A DNA stretch of 64,000 bases from Acanthacorydalis orientalis (GCA_034766995.1 CM068323.1:19425112-19489111), one strand, 5' to 3'. Shown: positions 41,921-55,325, numbered from the stretch's first letter. Numbers and translations are program-made. Notes: a model not told the origin generated them from the sequence alone.

Positions 41921-42270
41921 GAACAAGTCGATCGTCTAAATGCAGAAGATAAACGATCATCACTTGCAAAACTCATTTCGCTCATTCAACACGTTTTAAT
42001 ACAAGTTGTGTCTGCGTGAGATGTCTGATTTCTTTGCAACAAAATTCTCGCCAACAAAACTTTACGATTCTTGCAGTACTCGTGTACTCACTGTCTACGT
42101 GTGCACTGCTGTTTCATTTTCATGCCTTATTGATCAAATTTCTTGCCAGTTCCACTGCCGTATTCTGAACAGAAGTTGTAATGCTCGCGGATGCAAATTT
42201 TAATAACTTTCTATCCATTCGTACAATGCTTTTGTAATAGGTAGTTGTACATGAATTTAAACATACATAA

Positions 42271-42279
42271 TACACACAC

Positions 42280-42320
<41 letters not shown>

Positions 42321-42325
42321 TATAG
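42271..42325. repeat. Compound CA-TA microsatellite
   Basis: Five CA units, then TA run. Confidence 0.95.
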
Positions 42326-42956
42326 ACTGCATTTACGTACTTTTATTGCTTATAGTTCTGAAATGCAATTCGCGTTCTACACAGAAACTTTACAACACAA
42401 TCCAATGACTTCGTATGAATCGCAGCATTTAGTTTTTCATTACTGTTTTTAGATTTGCATGTTTTAAGCATAGCATGTAATAAAATTTAAACATACCGTG
42501 TTAACAGTTTTAATTATATAGATATTTTTATAACACTGCATTGTAAAAGTCAATTTTTGTCTTAATTATTATATTATAGTGAAGTTGAAAGCGTTTTTTT
42601 TAATTGACGATTTATTAATAATTTATTAGTTATACTCTATATTCAGTGAATATTAACTAAATATATGTATTTTTGTTTGAAATAATAGTTTATATCTATG
42701 TATTTCTGAAATACTGTATTGGTGTAATATTTCTAAGAAAAATATTTTCAATAACCTATATTTCTGTTATTAAACGAGTATTATATACACAATATTTTTT
42801 AATCTGTATGCAATATATTAAATGTGTATTTATTTTAGTACTCAGTCAAGTTGTAAAAGAAAATGGTCTTTTATAATTAGTGATTGATTCATTGAGTATA
42901 AAATTTAATAAATCATAATTTTTTCGAAAATTACAAGAATGAAAAAAGAAATAAAC

Positions 42957-42976
42957 ATATATATATATATATATAT
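42957..42976. repeat. Short TA microsatellite
   Basis: Ten units. Confidence 0.9.
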
Positions 42977-43851
42977 CTACAGGTAAATAATTTCACCCAC
43001 TCAAAAAATACAAATTAAATAATCTCTTATTCATTAAATATTTAATACAACTGTTCAAACGTCCATCAATTCATTACATTTTTCGCTTTGTTCAAAATTA
43101 ATTAATTATTTAATTCTCCCATTTCACAAATCACTTAATATTTATTTATAAAGACGTAGAGTGATTACACGTACTTACACATTTATTCACAATCTCGCCT
43201 CCATAATGTGCACTGAATATTCATGTTACACAAATATTGAATGAAAAAACCTTTTTAAAACGCGAATAATTTGTTAAGTCTTATGTTTGTTTACATATTT
43301 CACATGTATAATTTTTCACATTTAACAGTAAAAAATGTGAACGTAACTTTTTGTTAACGGAAAAGCAGTTTTTGTCTACAACACTTTTTTCGTTCTGAGA
43401 AATGAAATTTGTTCTGCCGAAAAATATTTCACACGCCGTTTGAAAATTATTTATATCAATTATTTTCTTGTAATAAAACAAAACGTTCGCGAATTGTTTA
43501 TCAAGTTTTTTAATACCTTATTTAATTCTTAATTAATTATTTTTTCTATGTACATTCAAATTGTATGTAATAGATATCTCTGACGATATCGCATTCATCA
43601 GTACAACATATAAGGAAGGAAAACATTCATTAAAATATTTCATAGCACATCATTTAGCGAATAAAATACCATTTCTCTAGAAATTCATATCAATGTAATC
43701 ATGTAATATTTACATGATATCTTTAAAATTCTTACAGCAACCAATTAAAAACATTTTTTTTGTTTGTGAAAACATATTAATTAGTCACTTTAACTATGAT
43801 TTAAAGATTTTATTTTATTTATACTTGAATCAATAAATAAATTTACTTTCA

Positions 43852-43890
<39 letters not shown>

Positions 43891-43893
43891 TAT
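43852..43893. repeat. TA microsatellite
   Basis: One CATA interruption. A short second array lies at 43930-43947. Confidence 0.95.
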
Positions 43894-44065
43894 CCTGTAT
43901 TTGAACAAACTACGTTTAAATTTATATGAATATATATATATATATATTGAATTTTATTAGGCTATATAAAATTTTCATGACAATAAAATGATTATGCAAC
44001 GAAAAGTTTCATTTTCTTTTGTTGCATGTCTTACATGATTTTATATTTTATACTATACATATAAA

Positions 44066-44118
44066 TACACACAGACACACATACAATATATATATATATG
44101 TGTGTTTGTGTGTGTGTG

Positions 44119-44168
<50 letters not shown>

Positions 44169-44174
44169 TATATG
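44066..44174. repeat. Compound CA-TA-TG-TA repeat
   Basis: CA and TG runs lie either side of TA runs, giving a roughly inverted arrangement that could fold on itself. Confidence 0.95.
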
Positions 44175-44494
44175 AATGTGTATAAAGCTTCATTTTCTTA
44201 TCTCACCCTTTTCACCATATGTAAAAGGAACTTTGACTTTTTATCAGCTTTTAAATATTCCACAGTCAGGTGAAGAAAGTACTGTACGTGATAACCTTAG
44301 AAGGAATAAAAAAGTTGAACACGTGAAAACGTGAACGCGTGCTATCTTAGTGCCGAAGATAAACGGATAAAGAGGATCAAATGCTGCAGTATTTTTTATC
44401 AATTGCGAAACACGTTCAATTCGTTGCAAAAAAATAATAAATTAGATGAGAGAAATGAAGACATTCTATTTTAGTATTCTTTTAAACGTACACT

Positions 44495-44495
44495 G

Positions 44496-44549
<54 letters not shown>

Positions 44550-44569
44550 TATACATATATATATATATA

Positions 44570-44605
<36 letters not shown>
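44495..44605. repeat. Long TA microsatellite
   Basis: About 110 bp with AAATATATACATA and AAACATA interruptions. Confidence 0.97.
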
Positions 44606-44606
<1 letters not shown>

Positions 44607-44756
44607 GTCTTTTAAAAGGAAAAATTAAAGTTTCTCTCAGATTCAGAAAAGTACCCGTAGTTGACAATATGTTAAGAACTAAAGAGATTTTCGAAGACAA
44701 GTGAAAGAATACAATATATTGAAATATAGTAATTTTTTCCAATATGTCTACATTTT

Positions 44757-44758
<2 letters not shown>

Positions 44759-44792
<34 letters not shown>
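44759..44792. repeat. TA microsatellite upstream of the retrotransposon remnant
   Basis: About 17 units, ending about 20 bp before the remnant. Confidence 0.95.
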
Positions 44793-44796
<4 letters not shown>

Positions 44797-44814
44797 ATGA
44801 GTGATTAATGCCGA

Positions 44815-45200
44815 AACCCTTCAGGCTCTAAACAGCATAGAGAAGTATGGAAAGATGTATACTAAAAATAGCGAGAAGAGATAGGAAAAGTATAGAATGG
44901 ATACGAAAACAGACAGGAGTCACAGATGTAATAAGAAGAGTACAGAGACTGACACATAAATGGACGAGACATATTGCAAAAAGAGAAAATAACTGATGGA
45001 TAACCAAAATTATTAACTGGGAATCGAGGAATATAAAAAGACCAAGGAAAAGATAAATGAACAGTTAAGATAAGGAAATTAATTTTTTTATTAGAAGTCA
45101 GTGGAGAAGAGAGGCATTCAATCATACAAAATGGAAAATCATGCAAAAGGCCTTTATCCAGCATTGGATTGACAGATGTTTCTGCTATTGATGATGATAA

Positions 45201-45203
<3 letters not shown>
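44815..45203 (+). mobile_element. Degenerate 3' end of an RTE-like non-LTR retrotransposon
   Basis: Seen: read on the + strand from about 44842, the frame gives RSMERCILKIARRDRKSIEW followed by IRKQTGVTDVIRRVQRL, KWTRHIAKREN, WRREAF, and finally KAFIQHWIDR before a stop. TGA at about 44992, TAA at about 45054 and a further TAA near 45067 interrupt it, and more stops lie just upstream, so it is dead. Known: RSMER-L, an R-I-RxxTxVTD block, KW-GHIAR and a terminal WxxLGEAFIQQW motif form the C-terminal tail of RTE-type endonuclease/reverse transcriptases common in arthropods. It ends in a short GATGAT run and then a TA array, as expected for elements whose 3' ends are simple repeats. The catalytic domains are absent (5' truncated). 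The clade name is inference. A related non-LTR clade is possible. Confidence 0.72.
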
Positions 45204-45259
<56 letters not shown>

Positions 45260-45275
45260 CACACATATAAATATG
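45202..45275. repeat. TA microsatellite at the retrotransposon 3' end
   Basis: Follows GATGATGATAATGA directly, so it may have grown from the element's own tail. Confidence 0.95.
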
Positions 45276-45315
45276 TATTAGTAAATAAATCTATATAAAA
45301 TAACACACTGAAACA

Positions 45316-45361
45316 ATATATATATATATATATAGATACATGTATATATATATATATATAA
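45316..45361. repeat. TA microsatellite
   Basis: Two runs split by GATACATG. Confidence 0.95.
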
Positions 45362-47206
45362 TCGTAGGAGTGTATGCGTAGAAATTGACAAACAACAATG
45401 TAAGGTAAACTTTGGATACATAAATCTCCTATAAATCTAAAAGCTTGTCATATCGTGTGAATTGATCCGAAAAAACACAAACTTCAACGTCTTGATTTAT
45501 TCGAAATATCGTTACTGTTGTCACATCAGTCTACACGAACACAAAGTATAAAATAAAAATGTGTTTACGTACGGCCGTTGTATTTTTTTTTTGTTGTCGT
45601 TGTTGTTGTATTAGTCGTTAGGCATTCATATCACAATAACATATACGAAAGAAAAAAAAACGGCACCGTGTACGTATTTATTTATGTATATATTTTTTAT
45701 ATACCTGTTTTATTTTATTGAAGACGTGTTTCGTGCATTCTTTTTACTGGAAAAAAATTTTAGTGTTGTTTGAAAAAAGAATTGTTTTTTTGTCTAAGGC
45801 AGAGACACAGTTGTACATCCTTTTCAATTTTATAAGACATATTTTTAAAAAAATCATTACTTTTTCGTTTTTATTTCACTTCGCTGCCAAAATAAATAAA
45901 TAATATTTACTGTATTAATATCTTACGGGCATAATTTGAAACCAGCATGATATTTCTGCAAGATAATATTATTTTCTAGTTTCATTTTATAACTTTATGA
46001 TAATTCATTTTTATATTCCTTTATTTGTAATATGATTAATTCATTTTACTTGTTAACATGTCTAATATCATATGTTATATTTCAAATAGCTTATATTTTC
46101 TAAATAAACTTTGTTATAAAATATATAAAGTAGTAAACTGATAAATGTTCATGAATCCTTTTTTTAATTTGAAATAATCCAAACAATCGAACCTTCTGTA
46201 TAAGATTTCAATGTTTATGAAATCACTTATAAACATACTTGTGTGTATAATAATAGAAAAGTTATAAATATTTATAATTACTGTTTACATAAAATTCAAA
46301 CGTGAAACGCTCTATGAAAGATAAAGTTTGGTATTTTCCATACGTTCCATACGTACAGGCCGACAGAAAACTCTGCCGCTGCGCCCATGTTTGAATACTA
46401 AAATTGTAAAATGTAACAATTCCAATTTTCTTACTTTTAAAATGTTCTACTTGCCTCATACCAACGAGACCAAAGATTTTTAATTAAATCCAAATTGCCT
46501 ATTCAAGTCTTGAACAATTCCAATAAAAATGTAAACTTTTTAATGAGAAAGATATACATTTTTATTGAGCATATCTTACGGTTTTGTTTTTTTAGAAGAA
46601 AAAAAAATAAAATTACTAAATCGAAAAAATGTAGAGTTGAATATTTTTATTTCGATTTATGTATGAAATATAACTTCTAATATTTACATCAAGATATGCA
46701 TAAAATATATTTTGTACAATAACTCTTATTTTATTATTTTTTCTTTGATATGTTAAATTATTTTTCTTTTCTAAGTAATTTTATTATAAACGAAAAAAAA
46801 TATTTCTTTTTGTTTTAATATGTTTTCCTTATTTTATAACGTCTTTGTTCGCCTAATATTTTATTTATATTCTATAAAGCCACTTATAAATTACATTCAA
46901 TAAAGCCACTAATATATAATTATTTCACAAATGTCATTATACTTCTCTTATATTGTTAATGAATTACTATTTAAAATTCCTTTTATATTTAATCTTAATA
47001 TAACATTTTAAATTTTATTTGTGATTTTTTTCATTAATTAAATTATTATCTCAAGTATAAAATATTTTTTATGTCGATTGATTAGTCTGTAACAGAAATA
47101 AATCTTTTTTAAGATTTTTTGTGTAGGGTTTTAACAACTTTAAAGGAATATACTACGAATTTATCCCTTTCTCAGAAGTTTTCAATCTAACATTTGTGAA
47201 AATAGA

Positions 47207-47229
47207 ATATATATATATATATATATATT
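47207..47229. repeat. Short TA microsatellite
   Basis: 11 units. Confidence 0.9.
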
Positions 47230-47772
47230 ATCCATAAGATTAATATATACTGTCCAATAACTACCATAAAAATCTAAATAATAATTCAGTTGTTCACAAG
47301 CACCGCAACAGACAAAATAATAGTGTAAGTGATAAAATTGAAATTCATTCTTCAATTTTCGATTATAAAACAGTCATGTCATTAAAATTTAAATATCTGC
47401 ATTGAAGAAAAATTGTGTGTATACATGTGTTTATATAACAATTATTCATTCATGACATGCAGTTCTTTTTTTATTAATAACTCGCAAGACGTGTAACGCC
47501 GCTCGCGTTATTAATTCGAAATCATAATTTCACATCGTGCAAGTATATACGAAATATAAATCAAAATTCTAATATGAATCCGGGAAGTATTCACGTGAAT
47601 AAAACATTTTATAACGCGAGTCATTGCTCATATCTTACATTTTAAGAAAATTGATGCGCGAATGCATGCGGACCCGATATAATTTCTGAATAAAATACAT
47701 TGAATAAATTCATCATTTAAAATTTAAAATGTGGTACGACGGGTAACGGAAACCATTCACATTGTATAAGAC

Positions 47773-47774
<2 letters not shown>

Positions 47775-47830
<56 letters not shown>

Positions 47831-47834
47831 TATA
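47775..47834. repeat. TA microsatellite
   Basis: About 29 units, one CATA. Confidence 0.97.
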
Positions 47835-48398
47835 ATATTTGTATATGTCAGCCACTCTGGCGTCATGATTTGTGTGGCATTCTGTGCTGAGATAAACGAT
47901 TCTCTCGAATAATATGAAAGTCTCTGTGAAGAGAACCTTGACTGTTGTCAATGTCGAGAAGAAGATGAGATCGTCGTTGACCCGCTGTGCTTCGGTTCGA
48001 TCCTTTAGTGCGCCACCAAACTGTCGCAGCATTTTCAAAGAAAAAAAATGTATATTTGAAACCGTTTGGCTGGTTGTTTCTTCATTGATTTTCCATTTAT
48101 TTTCGTTGTTTTCACTATGTGTGCGTGTATATGTACGTACGCACATACAGACATGTGTATATGAGTATTTTTCTGTTTGTGCGTGCGCGTTTCATCGTAT
48201 GTTTTAACGTTTCGCCCGTTGACAATGGATTTTTCACAATGCTCAATTTGAAAACAGGTCAAATTTATAACTGTTGTGTTTTGAGCACATTTCTTGTAAC
48301 ATTTTTTTATTTTGTTTATTGTTTCATATTTATTATCCAACATATTTCTTTACAAGAATGGTCACATGGTTAATATTAACAATATAATATATCTCAAA

Positions 48399-48400
<2 letters not shown>

Positions 48401-48469
<69 letters not shown>

Positions 48470-48516
48470 CATATATACATATATATATATATACACCCAT
48501 ATGTATATGTGTATAC
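48401..48516. repeat. Long TA microsatellite
   Basis: TA with TATG, TACA and CACCCATATG variants. Confidence 0.97.
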
Positions 48517-48863
48517 AGAAAAAATCTTTTTTAAAAATTGATTCAATTTGCTTCATAAAAAAATCTTATACATTTATCCTACATATTACTAATGATGAAA
48601 GGTCATCTTCAGTTATTAAATTTTAATCTGAGAAATTATTAGAAAAAGTTTTATTAATATATGTTTTAAAAATTATATAAAACTAATTAAAATTGATATA
48701 AAAATAAATTAAATACGCCATTATATCATAAAATGATCTCATCTTTTAAATATTATATAGTATAGAAAATGATTTGAAATTTGATATTAAATAAATAGTT
48801 ACATTGACCATAAAAATTAATAATCTATCTTCACTAAAAATGTAATTACAACATAGAAGAGCA

Positions 48864-48864
<1 letters not shown>

Positions 48865-48912
<48 letters not shown>
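48865..48912. repeat. Compound CA-TA microsatellite
   Basis: 14 CA units, then nine TA units. Confidence 0.97.
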
Positions 48913-49881
48913 GACATAAATAAAAATTATCTTTTAAATAAACTATTATTTATAGATTCATTTTATAGATTCTTTCTGTAGATTAAAACCAATAATATGC
49001 TTATCAAGAAAAAAATAAAAAATGTGAATTATTTGTAAACATTTATTTATTCAATCGTATTTGTACTCTCATCCGATTCATTATCAATATTGTTGTTTTG
49101 AAAACCCACTTATCACTTTAAATATTTTATACTGTTCTACTAACAGTTGGAAAATCTATGTACACGTTTCTGTTCAACCAGTTTCCTCTCTAAATAATTA
49201 AATTCATATTCGTACGTAAATATAATGAATTTATTTTTTTTGTGTTATATCAATTATACATTTTTAACTTGGCAGTGTAAATATTTGCTATCGATAAAGC
49301 ACACACCGTTCACAACAATGGTTCACAAACTCGACGAATTACAAGCACGCGGACATACATATTCACATGTATGTAGAGGAAAAAAGAACACATAGCATCA
49401 ATAAATTAATTAAATAATTAATGAAAACACATAAACAAAAACGGGCTCGCCATACTATTTTGATGAAAACACAAATTTTTAACGGTACAAAAAGCCTCGT
49501 GTGTGACCATCGATACTTGCTATTGTTTTCCGACAACAGTGGTTTGAGTGTACAACGAGTACGTCGAACAGAACACCAATAAATTATTTTTCGACGAACA
49601 TTTAGCCGGTATAAATCGTTTATCTACATTTCATGCTACACGTGTAGATAGGTAGGTGAATGTAGGCATAGATTGTAGGTAGAGAGGTAAAACACACCAC
49701 TGACATCGTCCCGTGCAGATAACGTTAGAAATATGGTTGTAGTAACTTGTAAAGAGCAAAGGTTTCCACTCAACTAGCTATGTTCGTATTCCGTTCTCGC
49801 CGCACCATATATACGTCTCTGCATATTCTTTTTCATACGTGTATGTGTCCATTTGTATAACATAATAGATGAAAACATAAT

Positions 49882-49908
49882 ATTATATATATATATATAT
49901 ATATATAA
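49882..49908. repeat. TA microsatellite
   Basis: 13 units. Confidence 0.95.
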
Positions 49909-50605
49909 AGTTTATACATATAAAGACAGCTAGATGCATGTCGATGAAAACATTTACTGATTTTTTTCTGAAACATTAATTTATTCAGATATTGAATCTA
50001 TTTATTAACTGACAATGAACATAAATTTCCTTTTTTAAATTTTCTATATTTTATTATTTAAATCTTTAGCATACTATATTAAAAGACAATGTCAGATTTG
50101 TCAGAAATATTTAAAAATTAAAATTTTGTTAATACTGTAACACATTATAAAGGATTTAAATACGTGCAGTATTATTACAAAATCACAAATTTCACTCTTA
50201 TTTATGAAACGATAATAGAGTCAAAAAGCATCATATTTTAAAACGGTTTAATTTAGAAGAATAAAATTAACCATTAGAACAATGTATAACAATGAAAAAG
50301 TAGATCGTTTTAAAAAAAATATATACTCACGTTAATATCGATATTATATTCTAAAAAGGTATGAACACTTTTAGCCATCTGTGTCTTAATTTTAGAATTA
50401 AGGATGCTACATGAAGTTTGCTCATCAGAAATGTAAAAATTAGAAATCTATACGAATATCTAATAATAAAAAATCTAACTTAATATATAATAATGGGAAT
50501 TATTTGACAAAGTAATTAAATTTCTAAAGAAAATCAGTTTATTTTTACTAGAACGGGTGAAATATAATTTTCGTTTAATTATTTGTACTAATGTTTTTGT
50601 TTAAC

Positions 50606-50671
<66 letters not shown>
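50606..50671. repeat. TA microsatellite
   Basis: About 32 units, one CATA. Confidence 0.97.
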
Positions 50672-51325
50672 CTAGACAAAGTATTTCATTTTGAATAAAT
50701 GAATACAATGTTTGAATACAATGTTTTCTCTCGAAAGTTTAATTTTAACAGAAACTAATTCATTACAGGATCTTTTGAAAACAATCTCATCATTTTTAAT
50801 TAACGTAAAAGCTATATTTGCTGATTGATTGATTATTTTGGATTCTGAAGTACATTAATATTGCGTTCAGTTATTTACTTTTACCAGTATTGAATTTAAT
50901 ACGAAATGATTTTAGAACTGTCAAAAAATATAATATTTTTTATAAATAAATATAGAATTATTTATGGTTTATTTCACATAGCAAGTGTCTCTCTCATTTC
51001 GCTATTAAACGATAAACGTATAGAATTGAACGTAAAACGTTTCATTCGAAAGATGATTAATAGTACGACACTCAAACATTCGTACCAAAAAAGAATATAT
51101 TGATTGATACAACGAGTATTAAAATATCTGATAAATAATTGGCAATTGTACTTAATCCGAGTAATACATCAAAGGGAGAGAGAAAGAGAACTGGTACTGT
51201 TGTATGGATGTATTGTTCGTTTTCTTAATAGAATATATTTTTTTCCATTTATTATTTTGACATATATTGAAGGACTAAAATGTCAATTTCACTAAAGAAA
51301 AGAATGATCCACACGCACGCATATA

Positions 51326-51328
<3 letters not shown>

Positions 51329-51385
<57 letters not shown>

Positions 51386-51390
51386 ATATT
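51329..51390. repeat. TA microsatellite
   Basis: One phase slip (TATTATA) in the middle. Confidence 0.97.
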
Positions 51391-51502
51391 GAATTATGTA
51401 TCCATATAACTTCTATATCGGTAAATATTAACGGTTTGAAAATAAATTTACTAATGTGTAAGATTCTTGATTAATAGCAACTAGTTTTAATATATAAATA
51501 TC

Positions 51503-51505
<3 letters not shown>

Positions 51506-51590
<85 letters not shown>

Positions 51591-51599
51591 ATGTATGTA
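51506..51599. repeat. Compound TA-TG-TATG microsatellite
   Basis: About 33 TA, nine TG, then TATG units. Ends where the SINE-like island begins. Confidence 0.97.
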
Positions 51600-51600
51600 A

Positions 51601-51860
51601 TATTATAATGTTCAAAGGCCTTGTTTTGTACGAGTCCAGAAGTACACTCGGACTCGAAGCTCGCGAGAACCACAACATAAACTTGTAAGATCATTGTCCT
51701 CGCGCTTTCGGCTACAAAACTAGCCAACAATGGCCGTGCAACGCCATCACAGTCAGAGACGTTACGTTTGAGGTCGTTGGCCTGAAAAGTTCGCGTTGCG
51801 GTATCATGAGTTCGAATACCCCCAACGGGCACCCGATGTCGGGCTGTTAAAAACAATGAA
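51601..51860 (+). mobile_element. Possible tRNA-derived SINE-like island
   Basis: A sharply GC-richer block begins where a TA-TG array ends. It contains TGGCCGTGCAACG, an imperfect A-box; GTTGGCCTGAAAAG, resembling a serine-tRNA anticodon arm; and GAGTTCGAATACC, an imperfect B-box, about 80 bases after the first. GGTAT and ATACC around the B-box pair. A CCCGATGTCGGG hairpin follows near 51833. Antisense, it reads VGGIRTHD, the sort of peptide that B-box repeats produce in false gene models. The A-to-B spacing is longer than in a tRNA, and I see no poly-A tail or target duplication. It could instead be unique regulatory DNA. Confidence 0.3.
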
Positions 51861-51929
51861 GTACAAATTAACATAAAGACATAGTCGTGTTTTAAGATCA
51901 ATTAAAACTGACTATTTCTTAATGTGAGT

Positions 51930-52240
51930 TTCGTAGATCTTTCGACGCGAGGATCAGTGCCTTGAATGAAGAGACAAAACACTCACAGCTAGTGTGAATT
52001 ATTTGGATAGCGGATCACACAGAATGAGTTATTTAATGGGCAATTAGGATTAATTAACATAGATCTCTGTCAATGAGTGAACATTGTATTTAATATGTGT
52101 TATACGAATACGTTAACTAAACATTTACTATTATCATTATTAAATCTATAAATATTTTGTCAGTATTGAGCGAAACTAGTCATTGTAGTATCTCATTCAA
52201 GGGGGGTCCGTTTGCAAGCGGTTAAATAAATTGTACTGTA
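51930..52240. other. Less AT-rich block with clustered homeodomain-like sites
   Basis: CAATTAGGATTAATTAAC at 52041 overlays an ATTA site, a GGATTA (Otd/Bicoid-type) site and a TAATTAA site. A CCGTTTGCAAGCGG near-perfect hairpin lies near 52208. No gene. Confidence 0.28.
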
Positions 52241-53156
52241 AACAAAAACCATCGAAATGTTTATTTAATTACATTCATTATCAATATATTCCTAATGTAC
52301 ACAACATTTTGTAACCGTGTACAAATATAACCGTGAAATTACCGAAAACGTCAATAACATGAAAGAGGAATGAGGGTCTGTTGTACAATGCATTATATAG
52401 ACGCGCATTGTTTTGCAAGTGGATCAATCAATATATCGAATTATTTGTACTCATACCAGTAGAGTAACAACAGTGTAAGCGTCGGTTTCAACAATAATAT
52501 CGTCGACGACAACAACAACGCAAAAAATACTGATTGAGTAGAAGAGTAAATGACAGCCGAACATCCGAGTGATTCGCAACAGCCGCACGGTGGATTGTAG
52601 AGGGATAAAGGAAACGACGTCCTGTATAACTGAATCTTTCACTGAATCCAGACGGGATTTCGAAACATTTCGACATTATTTGAAATGTTTTTTTTTTTGT
52701 ATTTTGAAAGACCATGCGGTTATATGCTATTCTTTTTATTTCAAATCGTTTTTTTTTTCTCTGCGCGACATATCACAATAACATTTTAATTTTATTTTGT
52801 GACTCATATTCAGTAAAGAATAGAAATTCATTGAGACATATATTTATAAAACGATTGGTATGTTTTTTTAACATATTGTGTGTATATATATATGTTTTAA
52901 TTTAAAATATAATTTTTATTGTATGATCTTTCAAGCAAATAAATAAAATAAAACTGATTCACTAACATAATTGCAGTGAAAGATATATATTACTCAAACA
53001 GTTATAATATTTATTTTAAATACAAAACAGACATTTCCTAAAAATTATTATTTATTTAAATACAAAATTACAAAATGTTTTAATTATTTTAAATAGTAAC
53101 GTTTTTACTTTCAAATCCCTTGGAAATATACATTAAATATTTTAATAAGTACACTC

Positions 53157-53159
<3 letters not shown>

Positions 53160-53209
<50 letters not shown>
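53160..53209. repeat. TA microsatellite
   Basis: About 24 units. Confidence 0.97.
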
Positions 53210-53212
<3 letters not shown>

Positions 53213-53559
53213 CATGTTATTTTAGTTCCAGTTTCTATAAAAAATAAATAACTCAAATGCAAGTTATTTATTTTTAATTAAATTTATTTCAGATTTAAAC
53301 GACACTTTTTAAACGTAATATTTATCAACACATTAAATATTACTTTTCTTTTATGAAATAGGATTACATTGAGCCATAAATTTATAATCTATCTTTCCTG
53401 TTATAATTTCAATACTGAATGTATGTTTCACTTGATATTCATCGCGTTAAATGAATATCGATTCTTTCCGTACATTTTCGATATTATTTCAAGTTTATCT
53501 CTCTATTTATTTTTGTGAAAACTGATAACGTATTCTGTTGATATTATAGAGGTATTATA

Positions 53560-54080
53560 ATGCGTGAGGATAAGTGAATGAAAGAAGTGCGTGTCTCCGT
53601 GTTAAGCATGCACGCACGGATCCTTGTACCCACACCGATTCTAATGCGTCGGTTACGGCTCATTCGACGATTGGATATGTTCGCGCGTCACATGGAGGTG
53701 AGATGCTGAGAGGATTATGTATAGGTTCGAAAGTTCGGATAACGGATTTATTCGCATTAAGGCCGACGTCTTTGGCAGCGGGAAGTCCTGAGAGACGCGC
53801 GAGAGTGCGCGGACGCACAAAACACTCACCGTCGCCGACACCGGATTGGTTTTGATTTATGGATTACGTTTATCAAATAAGATGGAAATTTAATGAAACG
53901 CTCCCACCTGCTTACTACAGACACTGAATTGTCTGATATCGGTAACAGTTGAGATTTATATGAAAATATTTTTGATCAATGTCGAGACATTAATCCGACG
54001 AGATTCGTGCACGGAATGATGGAGTCGTGTTGTATTCTGAACGGATATGAGGACGAAAAAAGTTTTTAATAGCGAACTTG
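53560..54080. other. CpG-rich island
   Basis: One of the most GC-rich stretches here, with GAGACGCGCGAGAGTGCGCG near 53792. A 93-codon + strand frame is open through it, but low stop frequency is expected at this composition and no domain is recognised. On the minus strand a GGTGAGTG donor-like word sits near 53828. It might be a promoter or 5' exon of a nested gene. Confidence 0.3.
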
Positions 54081-55261
54081 TTGCCGACAATTCGATTCGA
54101 AATCGAGAAGATTGTAACATGTCTCTATACATTTATTATATTTATGTTTCGGTGTAAATTAAGTACCTTTATTTTATTAATTTCTATTCAAATGACTTTT
54201 TTTTAATTCTAAAAACAACTAAATTAAATCTAACGAAAATAGTTTATACTAAACAATTCACACATTTCTTAACTTACTCGTTAACTTAACTAAAAAAGCG
54301 CATTTATTAAAATCTTACATTCAATTTAAATAATTAACAAAGAATTGTAATGAAAAATAGAAACATGTATAAATTTTCTAATAAATTAGCACCGTACTGA
54401 AATCATTTTAGAATTTTTTATTTGATTTATATTCGTCCTGATACTTTTTCGTTCACTATAAAATATTCGAATTTAATTTGTTTTTAATTTAAAGGATTTG
54501 TAGAATTTATATAACATTCAAGTTGCTACGTTATCTTAATGAAAATTCAACGTGGATGGAATTCGCAATCCCTCAGCTCATTAATCATTAGTATGATGCG
54601 TTTACATTCAGAGTACATTTATGAACGATCTTGTTTACAATCGCAACGAGCTCTCGTTTTTATAAAGATCTAATTTAGATTCCTAGGTTGCTTTCGTTCG
54701 ACGATATTTTTATTTTCAGTGGACGAAATGTGCAACTCGAGAGAATTATTTCAGAATCAGTTACTTTCAAATAAATCAAACCGAGTATTTCAATACATCA
54801 CAAATAAGACATCGGTTTTATCTTTAAATTTTTGTAATAGATTATTATTTAAAGAAAATTGTAAAAGATAACATTTTTTTTAATTGATTTCCTTGAAAGA
54901 ACTTAAATCATGAACGTATCAATACGCCTCTGTTGTTATTCATCACTCATAAGTGAAATATATTTTAAAAGCATGTTTCATTCATGTGCAAATGAAGGGA
55001 ATGAATATTCGTGAAATTACTTAATATATAAACATGATTATTAGAAAATAATTTCTAATTTAATATATTTGCCTACGTATTTAAACTTATTTACACAAAT
55101 AATTAACATACTTGTCTCAGTATTCTGTTTTTATCAAAAGGATAAAATAAATTTATGATTTTATCAACTTGGTATTTAAATTTTTGATTGAAAGAGATGT
55201 TATACTTAATAGACGTTTAGATAATATAATGAAACGGCTATAATGTCGCGACATAATCAAG

Positions 55262-55271
55262 TGAGTGTGTG

Positions 55272-55320
<49 letters not shown>
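55262..55320. repeat. TG-TA microsatellite
   Basis: Short TG run, CATA, then about 21 TA units. Confidence 0.97.

Positions 55321-55325
<5 letters not shown>

Noticed and set aside
44862..45266. 134-codon minus-strand frame
   Set aside because: Antisense of the retrotransposon remnant plus TA repeat. The sense strand carries the recognisable motifs.
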